Positions 36,353 through 45,317 of a DNA stretch of 64,000 nt are shown here, piece after piece. A model generated the notes under the pieces. That model was not told the origin of the DNA, searched no databases, and saw only the letters and a list, made by a program, of their open reading frames with translations. The position numbers were made by a program, and so were the translations under genes. The stretch's first letter is position 1. Every line of letters starts with the position of its first letter. Source of the stretch: JAICSD01 sp963836665 (GTDB lineage Bacteria > Acidobacteriota > Vicinamibacteria > Vicinamibacterales > 2-12-FULL-66-21). The stretch is from positions 2,728,001 through 2,792,000 of the forward strand of contig CAWIKL010000001.1 in the NCBI GenBank assembly GCA_963836665.1, written 5' to 3'.

Positions 36353-36976
36353 ATGAACCTGGTCAAACACAGCGTCACCGACCTGCTAGCCGCTTTCCGC
36401 TCGTCGGAGCCGACGCCCGGCGGCGGTTCCGCGTCGGCGCTCGCCGGCGCGCTCGGCGCCTCGTTGCTGGCGATGGTGGCCGGACTGCCGAAATCGAAGG
36501 CCGCCACCGAAGAGGATGTCCAGCGGCTGCGTGCCGCCGGTGATCGCTGCGCCACCCTGGCGCGCGAGCTCGAAGCGCTCGTTGATACGGACAGCTCGGC
36601 CTACGAGCTGGTCGTCGCGGCCTACAAGCGGCCGAGGGCCACTGACGAGGACAAGGCGGCGCGCGCCGCCGCGATCCAGGCCGCGCTGCGCGAAGCGATT
36701 GCCGCCCCGCTTGCGGGGATGCGTGCCTGCGCCGCCGCCGCCGAACAGGCCGTCGTCGTCGCGACGCTGGGGAATTCGTCGGCGTCCAGCGACGTGCAGG
36801 TCGGCCTCGAGCTGCTCGGCGCCGGGTTGCGCGGCGCGCTGCTGAATGTCGAGATCAATCTCGGCAGCGTGAAGGACGCGAACTACGTCGCGGCAGTCCG
36901 CAAGGACGCGACCGAGTTCGGGCGCGCCATCGGCCACGAAACTGCCGCGGCGCGCGCCGCGTTACAACGGGTCTAG
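36353..36976 (+). CDS. Cyclodeaminase/cyclohydrolase (FTCD C-terminal domain) protein
   Basis: A 207-residue all-helical protein of the FTCD_C/FchA family. Motifs: SVTDLLAAFRSSEPTPGGGS (folate-binding PGGGSASA), AGALGASLLAMVAGL, and the C-terminal N-V-E-I-N-L-G-S-V-K-D. Members convert formimino-THF to methenyl-THF plus ammonia, or methenyl-THF to formyl-THF. Next to hutI, the formiminoglutamate-linked role fits: the one-carbon unit from histidine enters the folate pool. A separate formiminotransferase is not seen here. TGC-TAGGAT precedes the ATG by 14 nt. Confidence 0.85.
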   Translation: MNLVKHSVTDLLAAFRSSEPTPGGGSASALAGALGASLLAMVAGLPKSKAATEEDVQRLRAAGDRCATLARELEALVDTDSSAYELVVAAYKRPRATDEDKAARAAAIQAALREAIAAPLAGMRACAAAAEQAVVVATLGNSSASSDVQVGLELLGAGLRGALLNVEINLGSVKDANYVAAVRKDATEFGRAIGHETAAARAALQRV

Positions 36977-37001
36977 AAGTGGGATTATCGTCGGCGGCCG
37001 G

Positions 37002-37346
37002 CTAAGGCGTCGTGTAGTCGAAGTCGAAGCGGCGCTCGAACCCCGGAGCGAGCGGCACCATGACCGCGTAGGCGAATTTGATCGTGATCTTCTCGCCCAG
37101 CCCCTGCGCATTGTGGCGCGACACGTCCAGGTAGTCCGGGTCGAGCGGGATCTGGTTGTCCTGCGCCAGGTCCATCACCTTCGCCTTGATCACCTCGTCG
37201 CTCTTGGTCGGCGGCTGCCCCGATAGGATCGCGTACTCACGGACGGCGTCCTTGAACTGCTGGTCGTGGAAGTAGACCATGCCGAGATGATATGCGGCAT
37301 TACAGAACAGCAGGAAGACGAGCAGGCTGACGATCCTCTTGATCAT
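37002..37346 (-). CDS. Small membrane-anchored protein, DUF4845-like by position and layout
   Basis: A 114-residue protein: one N-terminal transmembrane segment (IVSLLVFLLFCNAAYHLGMV), then a periplasmic helix-beta region (FHDQQFKDAVREYAIL, KVMDLAQDNQIPLDPDYLDV) ending in beta-rich KITIKFAYAVMVPLAPGFER and an aromatic F-D-F-D-Y. In proteobacteria a DUF4845 protein of the same build (anchor, K-x-A-V-x-E helix, V-x-Y-x-V-P-L-x-P strand) lies after lepA-lepB. This gene follows lepA and lepB in the same order. Homology is inferred from layout and context, not from a strong motif. Confidence 0.7.
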   Translation of the reverse strand: MIKRIVSLLVFLLFCNAAYHLGMVYFHDQQFKDAVREYAILSGQPPTKSDEVIKAKVMDLAQDNQIPLDPDYLDVSRHNAQGLGEKITIKFAYAVMVPLAPGFERRFDFDYTTP

Positions 37347-37355
37347 CGCGCACCC

Positions 37356-38063
37356 TCAGCGTATCTGGTGAAACAGCCGCTCCCACCGCGTCCGGGTGAA
37401 GAAGTGGGTGACGACGGAGCCGAGGCGCTTGAGCGAAGCGCCGAGTCCCTCGTCGAGATAGTCCTCGCGGCCCGACTCGTACGACCAGTAGATCAGCAGG
37501 GCCCGGCCCTTCACGTAGTCGCGCGGCAGGAAACCCCAGTAGCGGCTGTCCTGGGAGTTGTCGCGGTTGTCCCCCATCACGAAGTACTTGCCGTCGGGGA
37601 CGGTGACCGGCCCGTAGCGCTCGCGCACGTCGGCGGACGTCACTTCCTGCAGATCGTTCGACGGCGGCGTCAGGAAGTGCACGTAGGGCTCATCGAGCGG
37701 CTGCCCGTTGACGTAGACCTTCTTGCTCTTCAGCTCGATCGTCTCGCCCGGCAGACCGATGACCCGCTTGATGAAGTCACGGTCCGGCTCCTCGGGATAC
37801 TTGAAGACGACAATGTCGCCGCGGCGGATGGGGCGGACCGGCAGCGTGTGGCGCCCGATCGCGAGCGGCGTCGGCGCGAACACGAATTTGTTGACCAACA
37901 AGTGATCGCCGATCAGCAGGTTGTTTTCCATCGAGCCGGTCGGGATCTTGAACGCCTGGACCACCCAAGTGCGGACGAACAGCGCCAGGATCACCGCGAT
38001 GACGATCGACTCGAAGTACTCGCGGACGACGGATTTCTTGAACGTGGCTGGGCTGGTCGTCAT
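37356..38063 (-). CDS. lepB: Signal peptidase I
   Basis: A 235-residue type I signal peptidase that removes Sec and Tat signal peptides on the periplasmic side. One membrane anchor (IVIAVILALFVRTWVVQ) leads into box B with the catalytic serine (KIPTGSMENNLLIGD), box D with the catalytic lysine (RDFIKRVIGLPGE) and box E (VMGDNRDNSQDSRYWG). The ATG overlaps the lepA stop by 4 nt and the pair is followed by the DUF4845-like gene, 9 nt away. The frame is open far upstream within lepA but that part is not coding in this frame. Confidence 0.97.
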   Translation of the reverse strand: MTTSPATFKKSVVREYFESIVIAVILALFVRTWVVQAFKIPTGSMENNLLIGDHLLVNKFVFAPTPLAIGRHTLPVRPIRRGDIVVFKYPEEPDRDFIKRVIGLPGETIELKSKKVYVNGQPLDEPYVHFLTPPSNDLQEVTSADVRERYGPVTVPDGKYFVMGDNRDNSQDSRYWGFLPRDYVKGRALLIYWSYESGREDYLDEGLGASLKRLGSVVTHFFTRTRWERLFHQIR

Positions 38064-39862
38064 TCGGTATCCATCTTGAGCACGGCGAGGAACGCTTCCT
38101 GCGGGATCTCGACGCGCCCGACCCGCTTCATGCGCTTCTTGCCTTCCTTCTGTTTCTCGAGCAGTTTGCGCTTGCGCGAAATGTCGCCGCCGTAGCACTT
38201 GGCGAGCACGTTCTTGCGCATGGCCTTGACCGACTCGCGGGCGATGATCCGGCCGCCGATTGCTGCCTGGATCGCCACCTCGAACATCTGCCGCGGAATC
38301 AGCTCGCGCATCTTGGAGGCCAGCTGCCGCCCGCGCGCATAGGCGGCGTCGCGGTGCACGATGATCGAGAGGGCGTCGACCGGCTCCTCGTTGACCAGGA
38401 TGTCCATCTTCACCAGCGGCGATTCCCAATAGCCCGTCACATGATAGTCGAGTGACCCGTAGCCCCGCGAAATCGTCTTGAGGCGATCGTAGAAATCGAG
38501 CACGACCTCGTTGAACGGCAGCTCGTAGGTGACGAGCACTCGGTCCGACGAGAGGTACTCGAGCCCCTTCTGGACCCCGCGTTTCTCCTGGCACAGCTCG
38601 AGTATGCCGCCGACGTAGGTCGAGGGCGTGAGAATCATCGCCGTGATGATCGGTTCCTCGATTTTCTCGATGCGCCCCGCGTCGGGAAGCTTGGCAGGGC
38701 TGTCGATTTCCTGGACCACGCCGTCCGTCGTCGTCACCCGGTAGAGAACGCCGGGGGCGGTGGTGATGAGATCGACGTTGAACTCGCGCTCCAGCCGCTC
38801 CTGGATGATCTCCATATGGAGCAGGCCGAGGAAACCGCAACGGAACCCGAAGCCGAGGGCGAGCGACGTCTCGGGTTCGAAGTGGAACGATGCGTCGTTC
38901 AGACGCAGCTTCTCGAGCGCGTCGCGCAGCTGCGGATACTCACTGCCTTCGACGGGATAGAGCCCTGCGAACACCATTGGCTTCATTTCTTTGAAGCCCG
39001 GAAACGGCTCGAGCGCCGGCCGCGCCGCTTCGGTGATGGTGTCGCCGATCTGCGCGTCGCTGACGGTCTTGATGCCGGCGAACACGAAGCCGACTTCGCC
39101 GACGCCGAGCTCCTCGACTGGCATCGGCTTGGGTGAGAACGTCCCGACCTGCTCGACCTGGTACTCCTGCCCCTTCTGCATGAACTTGATCTTCATGCCG
39201 GCGCGGACGGTACCGTCGATCACGCGCGTCAGGATGATGACGCCGCGGTAGGCGTCGTACCAGGAGTCGAAAATCAACGCCTTGAGCGGCGCGGCCGGAT
39301 CCCCCTTTGGCGCCGGAAGGCGATGGACGATCGCTTCGAGGATCTCGTGGACGCCGGTGCCCTCCTTGGCGCTGGCCAGGATCGCGTGGCTCGCGTCGAG
39401 CCCGACGATGTCTTCAATCTGTCGCTTGGCCTCGTCGGGCTGCGCGCCTGGCAGATCGATCTTGTTGATGACCGGAACGATCTCGAGGTTGTTCTCGACG
39501 GCCAGGTAGGCATTGGCCAGCGTCTGGGCCTCGACGCCCTGCGATGCGTCGACGATGAGCAGCGCTCCTTCAGAGGCGGCGAGCGAGCGCGTGACCTCGT
39601 AGGAGAAGTCGACGTGTCCCGGCGTGTCGATCAGGTTCAGGACGTAGGTCTCGCCGTCATCGGCGTGGTAGGTGAGCCGGACGGCGTGCGCCTTGATCGT
39701 GATGCCGCGCTCGCGCTCGAGGTCCATCGAGTCGAGCACCTGCGCTTCCATTTCGCGCTTCTGCAGCGCGCCGGTCATCTCGAGGAAACGGTCGGCAAGC
39801 GTCGACTTACCGTGATCGATGTGCGCGATAACGGAGAAGTTGCGGATACGGGACTGGTCCAT
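38060..39862 (-). CDS. lepA: Elongation factor 4 (LepA)
   Basis: A 600-residue translational GTPase that back-translocates or remodels stalled ribosomes and affects initiation. G motifs: AHIDHGKSTLADR (G1), DTPGHVDFSYEV (G3), NKIDLPGA (G4). The C-terminal LepA-specific domain includes CYGGDISRKRKLLEKQKEGK, MKRVGRVEIPQEAFLAVL. Full length. ATG 39862 is 16 nt after TACAAT on the minus strand. Head of the lepA-lepB-DUF4845-like operon. Confidence 0.98.
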   Translation of the reverse strand: MDQSRIRNFSVIAHIDHGKSTLADRFLEMTGALQKREMEAQVLDSMDLERERGITIKAHAVRLTYHADDGETYVLNLIDTPGHVDFSYEVTRSLAASEGALLIVDASQGVEAQTLANAYLAVENNLEIVPVINKIDLPGAQPDEAKRQIEDIVGLDASHAILASAKEGTGVHEILEAIVHRLPAPKGDPAAPLKALIFDSWYDAYRGVIILTRVIDGTVRAGMKIKFMQKGQEYQVEQVGTFSPKPMPVEELGVGEVGFVFAGIKTVSDAQIGDTITEAARPALEPFPGFKEMKPMVFAGLYPVEGSEYPQLRDALEKLRLNDASFHFEPETSLALGFGFRCGFLGLLHMEIIQERLEREFNVDLITTAPGVLYRVTTTDGVVQEIDSPAKLPDAGRIEKIEEPIITAMILTPSTYVGGILELCQEKRGVQKGLEYLSSDRVLVTYELPFNEVVLDFYDRLKTISRGYGSLDYHVTGYWESPLVKMDILVNEEPVDALSIIVHRDAAYARGRQLASKMRELIPRQMFEVAIQAAIGGRIIARESVKAMRKNVLAKCYGGDISRKRKLLEKQKEGKKRMKRVGRVEIPQEAFLAVLKMDTE

Positions 39863-40013
39863 GGAGTGATGCGACTAAATTGTAGCATCCGTTGAGGTTG
39901 CGACGCGCAGGAGCATGAATTCCCGTAATTCCTGACTGCGCCCACCATGGTCCCCACGGCACCGCTCATGCGCCGATACGCGATTCGGGGATGCGAGGAT
40001 CAGCGATCGTCGA

Positions 40014-41060
40014 TCAGCGATTCGACCGCTCGTGATCGATCAGCCACTGCTTGCGCCACCGTCCGCCGCCGTAACCGCAGAGAGACCCATCCGCCTGGAT
40101 GACCCTATGGCAGGGGACGACGATGCAGACGCGATTCTGGCCGTTGGCACGGCCGATGGCGCGGACGGCTCCGGGTGATCCGACGGAACGCGCCATGTCG
40201 GCATACGAGCGTGTCTCGCCGTACGGGATGTCGCAGAGCGCTTTCCATGCCGCGATTTGAAATGGCGATCCTTGCAGCTTCAGCTGGACGTCGAAGGTTC
40301 GCCGCGTGCCGGCGAAGTATTCGCCGAGCTGGGTCGTCGTTCGGGCCAGGACCGGATGGTCGCCAGGAACGATCGCGCGGTTCCATTTACGTGCCAGCTC
40401 GCCCAGTTCCGTCTCCAGCGCGCGGCGATCGACGAACTCGAGCAGCTCGAGCCCCTCGTCGCTGGCGATCGCCAGCATCGGGCCGAGCGGCGTCTCGATC
40501 CACGACGCGGTGAGCAGCGCGCGACCGCGGGCGCGGCCCGGTGCATCGCCGAACACCTTGGCAAAGGCTTCGCGAAAGCCGCTGTCGGAGTCGAAGCCGG
40601 CGTCGAGCCCGGCGTCGAGCGTCCGGGCGCCGCCGTGGAGCGCCTTCAGGGCCGTGCCGAGGCGGCAGGCGCGCTGATACGCCTGGAACGTCATCCCGAA
40701 GCTTCGCTGAAACGTGCGCCGCACCTGCACCGGATCGAGACCGCGGACGCGCAGATCGAGATCGCGAAGTTTAAGATCGGGATGATTCTTGATCTCGCCG
40801 AGTAATGGCGTGAGCCAGTTCGGCGCCGACGGTCCGGCCGACATCGGCTCGCACAGCTGGCACGGGCGGTAGCCGCGGTGCAGCGCCTCCTGGATCGTGG
40901 CGGCAAACTCGACGTTTTCCGGCTTTGGCTTCCGTGCGTGACACGTCGGGCGGCAAAAAATGCCGGTGGTGCGCACGCACGCGTAGAAGAGTCCCTCGAA
41001 CGACCCGTCGCGCTCGACGAGCGCGCGGTACATCTCGGCGGTAGAAGGCAGCGTCATCAT
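40014..41060 (-). CDS. ada: Bifunctional Ada: methylphosphotriester-DNA transferase / O6-methylguanine-DNA methyltransferase
   Basis: A 348-residue Ada protein. The N-terminal zinc domain has the four cysteines including the acceptor (GIFCRPTCHARKPKPENV, then C-Q-L-C in YRPCQLCEP). An AraC-like helix-turn-helix follows (about 85-175: RTFQRSFGMTFQAYQRACRL). The C-terminal O6-alkylguanine transferase has GSPFQIAAWKALCDIPYGET and the acceptor cysteine in IVVPCHRVI. It repairs methylated DNA and, once methylated, activates its regulon. Two ATGs lie in tandem (41060, 41057). TATCCT lies seven bases upstream. Divergent from the DUF5695 gene. Confidence 0.95.
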   Translation of the reverse strand: MMTLPSTAEMYRALVERDGSFEGLFYACVRTTGIFCRPTCHARKPKPENVEFAATIQEALHRGYRPCQLCEPMSAGPSAPNWLTPLLGEIKNHPDLKLRDLDLRVRGLDPVQVRRTFQRSFGMTFQAYQRACRLGTALKALHGGARTLDAGLDAGFDSDSGFREAFAKVFGDAPGRARGRALLTASWIETPLGPMLAIASDEGLELLEFVDRRALETELGELARKWNRAIVPGDHPVLARTTTQLGEYFAGTRRTFDVQLKLQGSPFQIAAWKALCDIPYGETRSYADMARSVGSPGAVRAIGRANGQNRVCIVVPCHRVIQADGSLCGYGGGRWRKQWLIDHERSNR

Positions 41061-41136
41061 GTGACCGAGGATACGGGGGCATCATTGTACGTCGCTACCG
41101 GGATTTGGACGGGCAATTGGCGTCGCCGGCGGCGTT

Positions 41137-41159
41137 CGATATCCGATGATCGATATCCG
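41137..41159. repeat. Direct repeat CGATATCCG x2 between ada and the DUF5695 gene
   Basis: CGATATCCG occurs at 41137-41145 and 41151-41159, 14 nt apart centre to centre, followed by GATG in the second copy and ATG in the first. It lies in the 129-nt divergent region and could be an operator, or one of the stuttered words seen near gene ends here. Confidence 0.45.
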
Positions 41160-41177
41160 GATGCGCAATCGGCGGAC

Positions 41178-41183
41178 TAGAAT
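41178..41183 (+). promoter_or_regulatory. -10 hexamer TAGAAT, leaderless start of the DUF5695 gene
   Basis: TAGAAT ends six bases before GTG 41190; there is no ribosome-binding site. Confidence 0.5.
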
Positions 41184-41189
41184 CCGCCT

Positions 41190-44114
41190 GTGCGATCGCA
41201 CCCTCGCCTCTTGACGGTTCCGCTGCTGCTCGTGTCCTCGCTGGCGGCTGGGTTGGCCGCTCAGGCGACACGCTCGGCCCCGGCGGGGCCGGCCGCGCCC
41301 GCGGCGCCGTCGGCACTGTCGATCTCGCGCGGCAGCTTTTCATTCAGCGCAGACGCCCGCGGCGTATCGATGCTCGCGAATCCGGCGGATCCGTTCGGCG
41401 CGGTCCTGACGACGCCGGCGAGCGCCGGGCGGAACGGCCGCGGCGGCGGTCCAGCGGCAGCGCTGGCGCTGACGGTGACCTACCGCGTCGGCCAGGAGGA
41501 CTGGACTGCCGCCGCGCCGCGCGCGGTCATGACGGCGACGCCGGGCGGTGACGGCGTGGTCTATTCGACCGCGCCGGGATCGCCGTTGACGGTCACCGAG
41601 TCCTACCGCACGGACGGTCGCACTCTCGACTGGACGATCGATCTCGAAGCGGGCCGCTCGGCGGTGACGGTCGGCGATCTCGGCCTCGGCATTCCGGCGC
41701 AGGGTCCGACCGGGGAGAGTCCTCAGCAGATCTTCGAGCGGGGATTCCTCAGTCATCAGTTCATCTCAGGAGCAGGCTCGTTCATCTATTTCGTGCGTGC
41801 CTCCGGAGCACCGCCGTTTCTGCTGGTCACCGTCAAGCCGGGCACCAAACTCGAATACGCGGGACCGGCCGTCCCGGTTGGCTCGGCCCAGGGTGGGCGC
41901 GGCGGCGCGCAATGGTGGGTGCACTCGGCGCGCGCCGCGGCGGCAGAGAGCCGCGGGACGTGGCGCCAGCCGAACACGTCCCTGGAACTACCGCCGGGCC
42001 GGAAGGTCTCCTACGGCTTCCGCATGCAGTGGGCCGCGAGCTACGAGGACCTGCGGCGATTGCTGTTCGATGCCGGCCTCTTCGACGTGCGCGTGGCACC
42101 CGGCATGACGGTCCCGCTCGACCTCGGCGCCCGCATCTCGCTCCACACCAGGGCGAAGATCGACGCGGTGAGCGCGGAATTCCCGGCACAGACCTCGATC
42201 GCAGCCGGGCCGCCGGCGACGCCGCAGCCCGACACGACGGTTTACGACGTCACGTTCAAGCGCCTCGGCGAGAATCTGCTGACCATCACTCACGATGGCG
42301 GACGCAAGACCTATCTCGAATTCTTCGTGACCGAGCCGCTCGAGACGCTGATCCAGAAGCGCGCCGCGTTCCTGGTCAACCGCCAGCAGATCAAGGACGC
42401 GGCGAAGTGGTGGAACGGCGTCTACGCCATCTACGACATGAAGGCCGGCACGGTGCGGACCATCGACGATCCCGACATCTTCGTAGATCGCATGGTCTAC
42501 GCGCTGACCTGCGACGACCCCGGGCTGTCCAAGGCCCCGTTCCTCGCGTCGAAGAACGTCAACTTCCCTGACAAACAGGAAATCGCCTCCCTCGAGTACT
42601 ACATCAAGAACTTCGTCTGGGGCGGCCTGCAGCGCAAGGACGACGAGCGGCCGTATCCCTACGGCGTGTACGGCACGCCGAACTGGTACGTCAACCGCGA
42701 CCCGGAGCGGCGGCGGGAGTACGCGCAGAAGCTGGCGAACAACGCCACGGCGTTGCGCGATCTGAACAAGGAACACGTGTGGCGCAGCTACGACTACCCG
42801 CATGTCGTGATGCTCTACTTCCACATGTACCAGATCGCAAAGCGATATCCAGAGCTCACGACCTATCTCGACGCGGCGGGATACCTGAATCGCGCGTGGG
42901 AGACCGCGCGGGCGTTCTACACCTATCCGTATGAGATCTATCCCGAGTACTACGACACCTACAAATGGGGGCTCTACAACGAGCTCGTCGTGCTCGATCT
43001 CATCGATGCGCTCGAGCACGAGGGCTTCCCCGATCAGGCGGCGTGGCTGCGCGGTGAATGGGAGAAGAAGACCAAGTATTTCGTCTACGACGACCAGTAT
43101 CCGTTCCGATCGGAATATGCCTTCGACCGCACGGCATTCGAATCGAGTTACGCGTTTGCCAAGTACGGCGCCACGCACGACATGCAGCCCGACACGCACC
43201 TGTGGCTCGACCTGAAGCTGAAGAAGTGGTGGTCGCATCCGTCGGTGAGCCGGGCCGACTCGCGCGCGTTCATGGACCGGCAGCTCGCCTCGGGTCTTGC
43301 CGTCCGCGGCTGGCTCAATCCCGCCTACTACACGCTCGGCGCCGACGCCGGCGTCAGCTACATGGCAGCAATGGGCGGCTGGGGCATTCTCGATTATGCC
43401 GAGAATTTTGCGCCCGATCCATACGGCTGGCTGCAGCTCGGGTATGCGTCGTACCTCAGTTCCTGGTCGCTGATGAACACCGGGACGGCCGGCACCAACT
43501 ACGGCTTCTGGTTCCCCGGCAAGGACAACGACGGCGCCGCGGGCTGGCAGTTCACGTCCACCAAGACGGGCAGCGCCTGGATGGGCTCGAGCTATCCCGG
43601 CGGGGCCGTCGAGCCGCGCGGCCCGTGGCACTACGACGGCGAGATCGATCTCGGCTTCGGCGGCGCGCTGCGGATGGCCGCGACCATCGTGACGCGCGAC
43701 CCAGTCTTCGGCTGGTTCGCCTACGGCGGCGCGCTCACCGACGCCGGCAGCACGCTCGCGATCGAACCGCGCGACGGACTGCGGCGGCGCTTCGACGTGG
43801 TCGTGCCCGATCGCGGGCTGCCATTCCCCGACGGTGTGACACGCATCAAGCTGGAACTGGAGCGCGACGGCTTCGGGAAAGGCGCGCCGATCACGATGGA
43901 CAAGGCGGTCACGACACTGACCTTCGGTGTGGAGAATCGGACCGGTGCACCGCACACAACCGGGCTGCGGCTGTCACTGCCCGCCGGCTCCCGTTACGAG
44001 CTGACCGTCAACGGTCAGCCGGTCGCGCTGGTGCCGACTCGCGACCCTGACTATCCGTGGCGGGCGGACGTGGCAATGGCGGCTGACGGGGCGAGAGTGT
44101 CGCTGCGGCGCTGA
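41190..44114 (+). CDS. Large secreted DUF5695 protein
   Basis: A 974-residue exported protein with a signal peptide (LLTVPLLLVSSLAAGLAAQA). Residues about 45-370 are beta-rich (SISRGSFSFSADARGVSMLA). Residues about 390-800 are helical and rich in Trp/Tyr, with WWNGVYAIYDMKAGTVRTID, SKAPFLASKNVNFPDKQEIA, VMLYFHMYQIAKRYPELTTY and FESSYAFAKYGAT; a C-terminal beta part ends the chain. This matches the family named DUF5695, whose beta domain plus alpha/alpha barrel resembles glycoside hydrolases and lyases that act on polysaccharides. No activity can be assigned from sequence. Start is GTG 41190, directly after a -10 box. Confidence 0.82.
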   Translation: MRSHPRLLTVPLLLVSSLAAGLAAQATRSAPAGPAAPAAPSALSISRGSFSFSADARGVSMLANPADPFGAVLTTPASAGRNGRGGGPAAALALTVTYRVGQEDWTAAAPRAVMTATPGGDGVVYSTAPGSPLTVTESYRTDGRTLDWTIDLEAGRSAVTVGDLGLGIPAQGPTGESPQQIFERGFLSHQFISGAGSFIYFVRASGAPPFLLVTVKPGTKLEYAGPAVPVGSAQGGRGGAQWWVHSARAAAAESRGTWRQPNTSLELPPGRKVSYGFRMQWAASYEDLRRLLFDAGLFDVRVAPGMTVPLDLGARISLHTRAKIDAVSAEFPAQTSIAAGPPATPQPDTTVYDVTFKRLGENLLTITHDGGRKTYLEFFVTEPLETLIQKRAAFLVNRQQIKDAAKWWNGVYAIYDMKAGTVRTIDDPDIFVDRMVYALTCDDPGLSKAPFLASKNVNFPDKQEIASLEYYIKNFVWGGLQRKDDERPYPYGVYGTPNWYVNRDPERRREYAQKLANNATALRDLNKEHVWRSYDYPHVVMLYFHMYQIAKRYPELTTYLDAAGYLNRAWETARAFYTYPYEIYPEYYDTYKWGLYNELVVLDLIDALEHEGFPDQAAWLRGEWEKKTKYFVYDDQYPFRSEYAFDRTAFESSYAFAKYGATHDMQPDTHLWLDLKLKKWWSHPSVSRADSRAFMDRQLASGLAVRGWLNPAYYTLGADAGVSYMAAMGGWGILDYAENFAPDPYGWLQLGYASYLSSWSLMNTGTAGTNYGFWFPGKDNDGAAGWQFTSTKTGSAWMGSSYPGGAVEPRGPWHYDGEIDLGFGGALRMAATIVTRDPVFGWFAYGGALTDAGSTLAIEPRDGLRRRFDVVVPDRGLPFPDGVTRIKLELERDGFGKGAPITMDKAVTTLTFGVENRTGAPHTTGLRLSLPAGSRYELTVNGQPVALVPTRDPDYPWRADVAMAADGARVSLRR

Positions 44115-44144
44115 TCGGCCATCGATCATCGCCCATCGGCCCCC

Positions 44145-45284
44145 TCAGCGCTGGTCGATCGGCAGGAAGGTCTGCGGATAGGCCGGGCCGATGTAATCGG
44201 TGCGGGGACGGATCAGGCGATTGTTCGCGTACTGTTCCAGGCAGTGCGCCGTCCAGCCCGAGACGCGGCTCACGGCGAAGATCGGCGTGAACAGATCGAT
44301 CGGGATGCCCAGCGTGTAGTAGGTCGACGCCGAGTAGAAGTCGACGTTCGGATAGAGCTTCTTCTCCCCCGTCACCAGGTGCTCGATGCGTTGCGACATC
44401 TCGTACCAGCGCGTGTTGCCGGCGCGCTCGCCGAGTTCCTTCGACATGCGGCGAAGGTGCGTCGCGCGGGGATCCTCGGTGCGGTAGACGCGGTGGCCGA
44501 AGCCCGGGATCTTGATCTTCTTCGCCAGCTTGGCGCGGATCGCGTCGTCGACTCGCTCCGGAGCCGCCTCAGGACCGATCTCGATGAGGAGCTTCATGAC
44601 TTCGGCGTTTGCACCGCCGTGCAGCGGTCCTTTCAGCGCGCCGATCGCGCCAACGATCGCGGAATAGATATCCGACAATGTCGCGGCGATGACTCGACCG
44701 GCGAACGTCGAAGCGTTCAGCTCGTGATCGGCGTGCAGGATCAACGCGATGTCGAACGCGCGCGTCGACAGTGCGTTCGGCCGGTCGCCCTTCAGCATGT
44801 AAAGGAAGTTCGCCGCGTGTCCGAGCGCCGGATCCGGTTGGATGGGTCCGCCGCCCGCCTGCAGGCGTCCGTAGGTGGCGACGATCGAGCTCAGCTGCGC
44901 GGTAAGACGGACGGCCTTGCGATACTGTGCCTGCGGCGATGTGTCGTCAACCTCGGGATCGTACTGCCCGAGCGCCGATGTCAGTGTCCGCAGCATGTCC
45001 ATGCCGTCGGACGCAGGCAACTGTTTCATCAAGCGCAGGATCGGCTCGCTCACCGGGCGCGCCGCCGCCAGCTGCGACTGCAGATCGCCCAGCTCGGCGC
45101 GGTTCGGCAGCCGCCCGTGCCAGAGCAGATAGCAGGTCTCTTCGAAGGTCGCCTTGGCGAGATCGTGGATGTCGTGGCCGTAGTAGGCGAGAACGCCGCG
45201 GTTCCCGTCGAGATAACAGATCGACGAGGTTGCGGCGACGACGTCTTCGAGACCAGCCTTGGGTTTCGCTTCCTCTACAGCCAT
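44145..45284 (-). CDS. Citrate (or 2-methylcitrate) synthase
   Basis: A 379-residue citrate synthase of the short bacterial/archaeal type. Catalytic residues: His in GPLHGGANAEV, His in IPGFGHRVYRTEDPR, Asp in YPNVDFYSAS; the opening SSICYLDGNRGVLAYYGHDI is the type signature. It condenses oxaloacetate and acetyl-CoA into citrate in the TCA cycle; 2-methylcitrate synthase cannot be excluded, although prp genes are absent. ATG 45284 lies six bases after TATGAT. No other TCA genes in the window. Confidence 0.93.
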   Translation of the reverse strand: MAVEEAKPKAGLEDVVAATSSICYLDGNRGVLAYYGHDIHDLAKATFEETCYLLWHGRLPNRAELGDLQSQLAAARPVSEPILRLMKQLPASDGMDMLRTLTSALGQYDPEVDDTSPQAQYRKAVRLTAQLSSIVATYGRLQAGGGPIQPDPALGHAANFLYMLKGDRPNALSTRAFDIALILHADHELNASTFAGRVIAATLSDIYSAIVGAIGALKGPLHGGANAEVMKLLIEIGPEAAPERVDDAIRAKLAKKIKIPGFGHRVYRTEDPRATHLRRMSKELGERAGNTRWYEMSQRIEHLVTGEKKLYPNVDFYSASTYYTLGIPIDLFTPIFAVSRVSGWTAHCLEQYANNRLIRPRTDYIGPAYPQTFLPIDQR

Positions 45285-45290
45285 GAGGCG

Positions 45291-45296
45291 ATCATA
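45291..45296 (-). promoter_or_regulatory. -10 hexamer TATGAT, leaderless citrate synthase start
   Basis: TATGAT ends six bases before ATG 45284 and no ribosome-binding site lies between. Confidence 0.5.
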
Positions 45297-45317
45297 TCAG
45301 CGCCTGCGCTGGCCGAC

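Noticed and set aside
39930..40030. Possible regulatory element between lepA and ada (stuttered GATCAGCGAT words)
   Set aside because: The words are short and degenerate and show no clear palindrome or promoter; not enough to call a feature.
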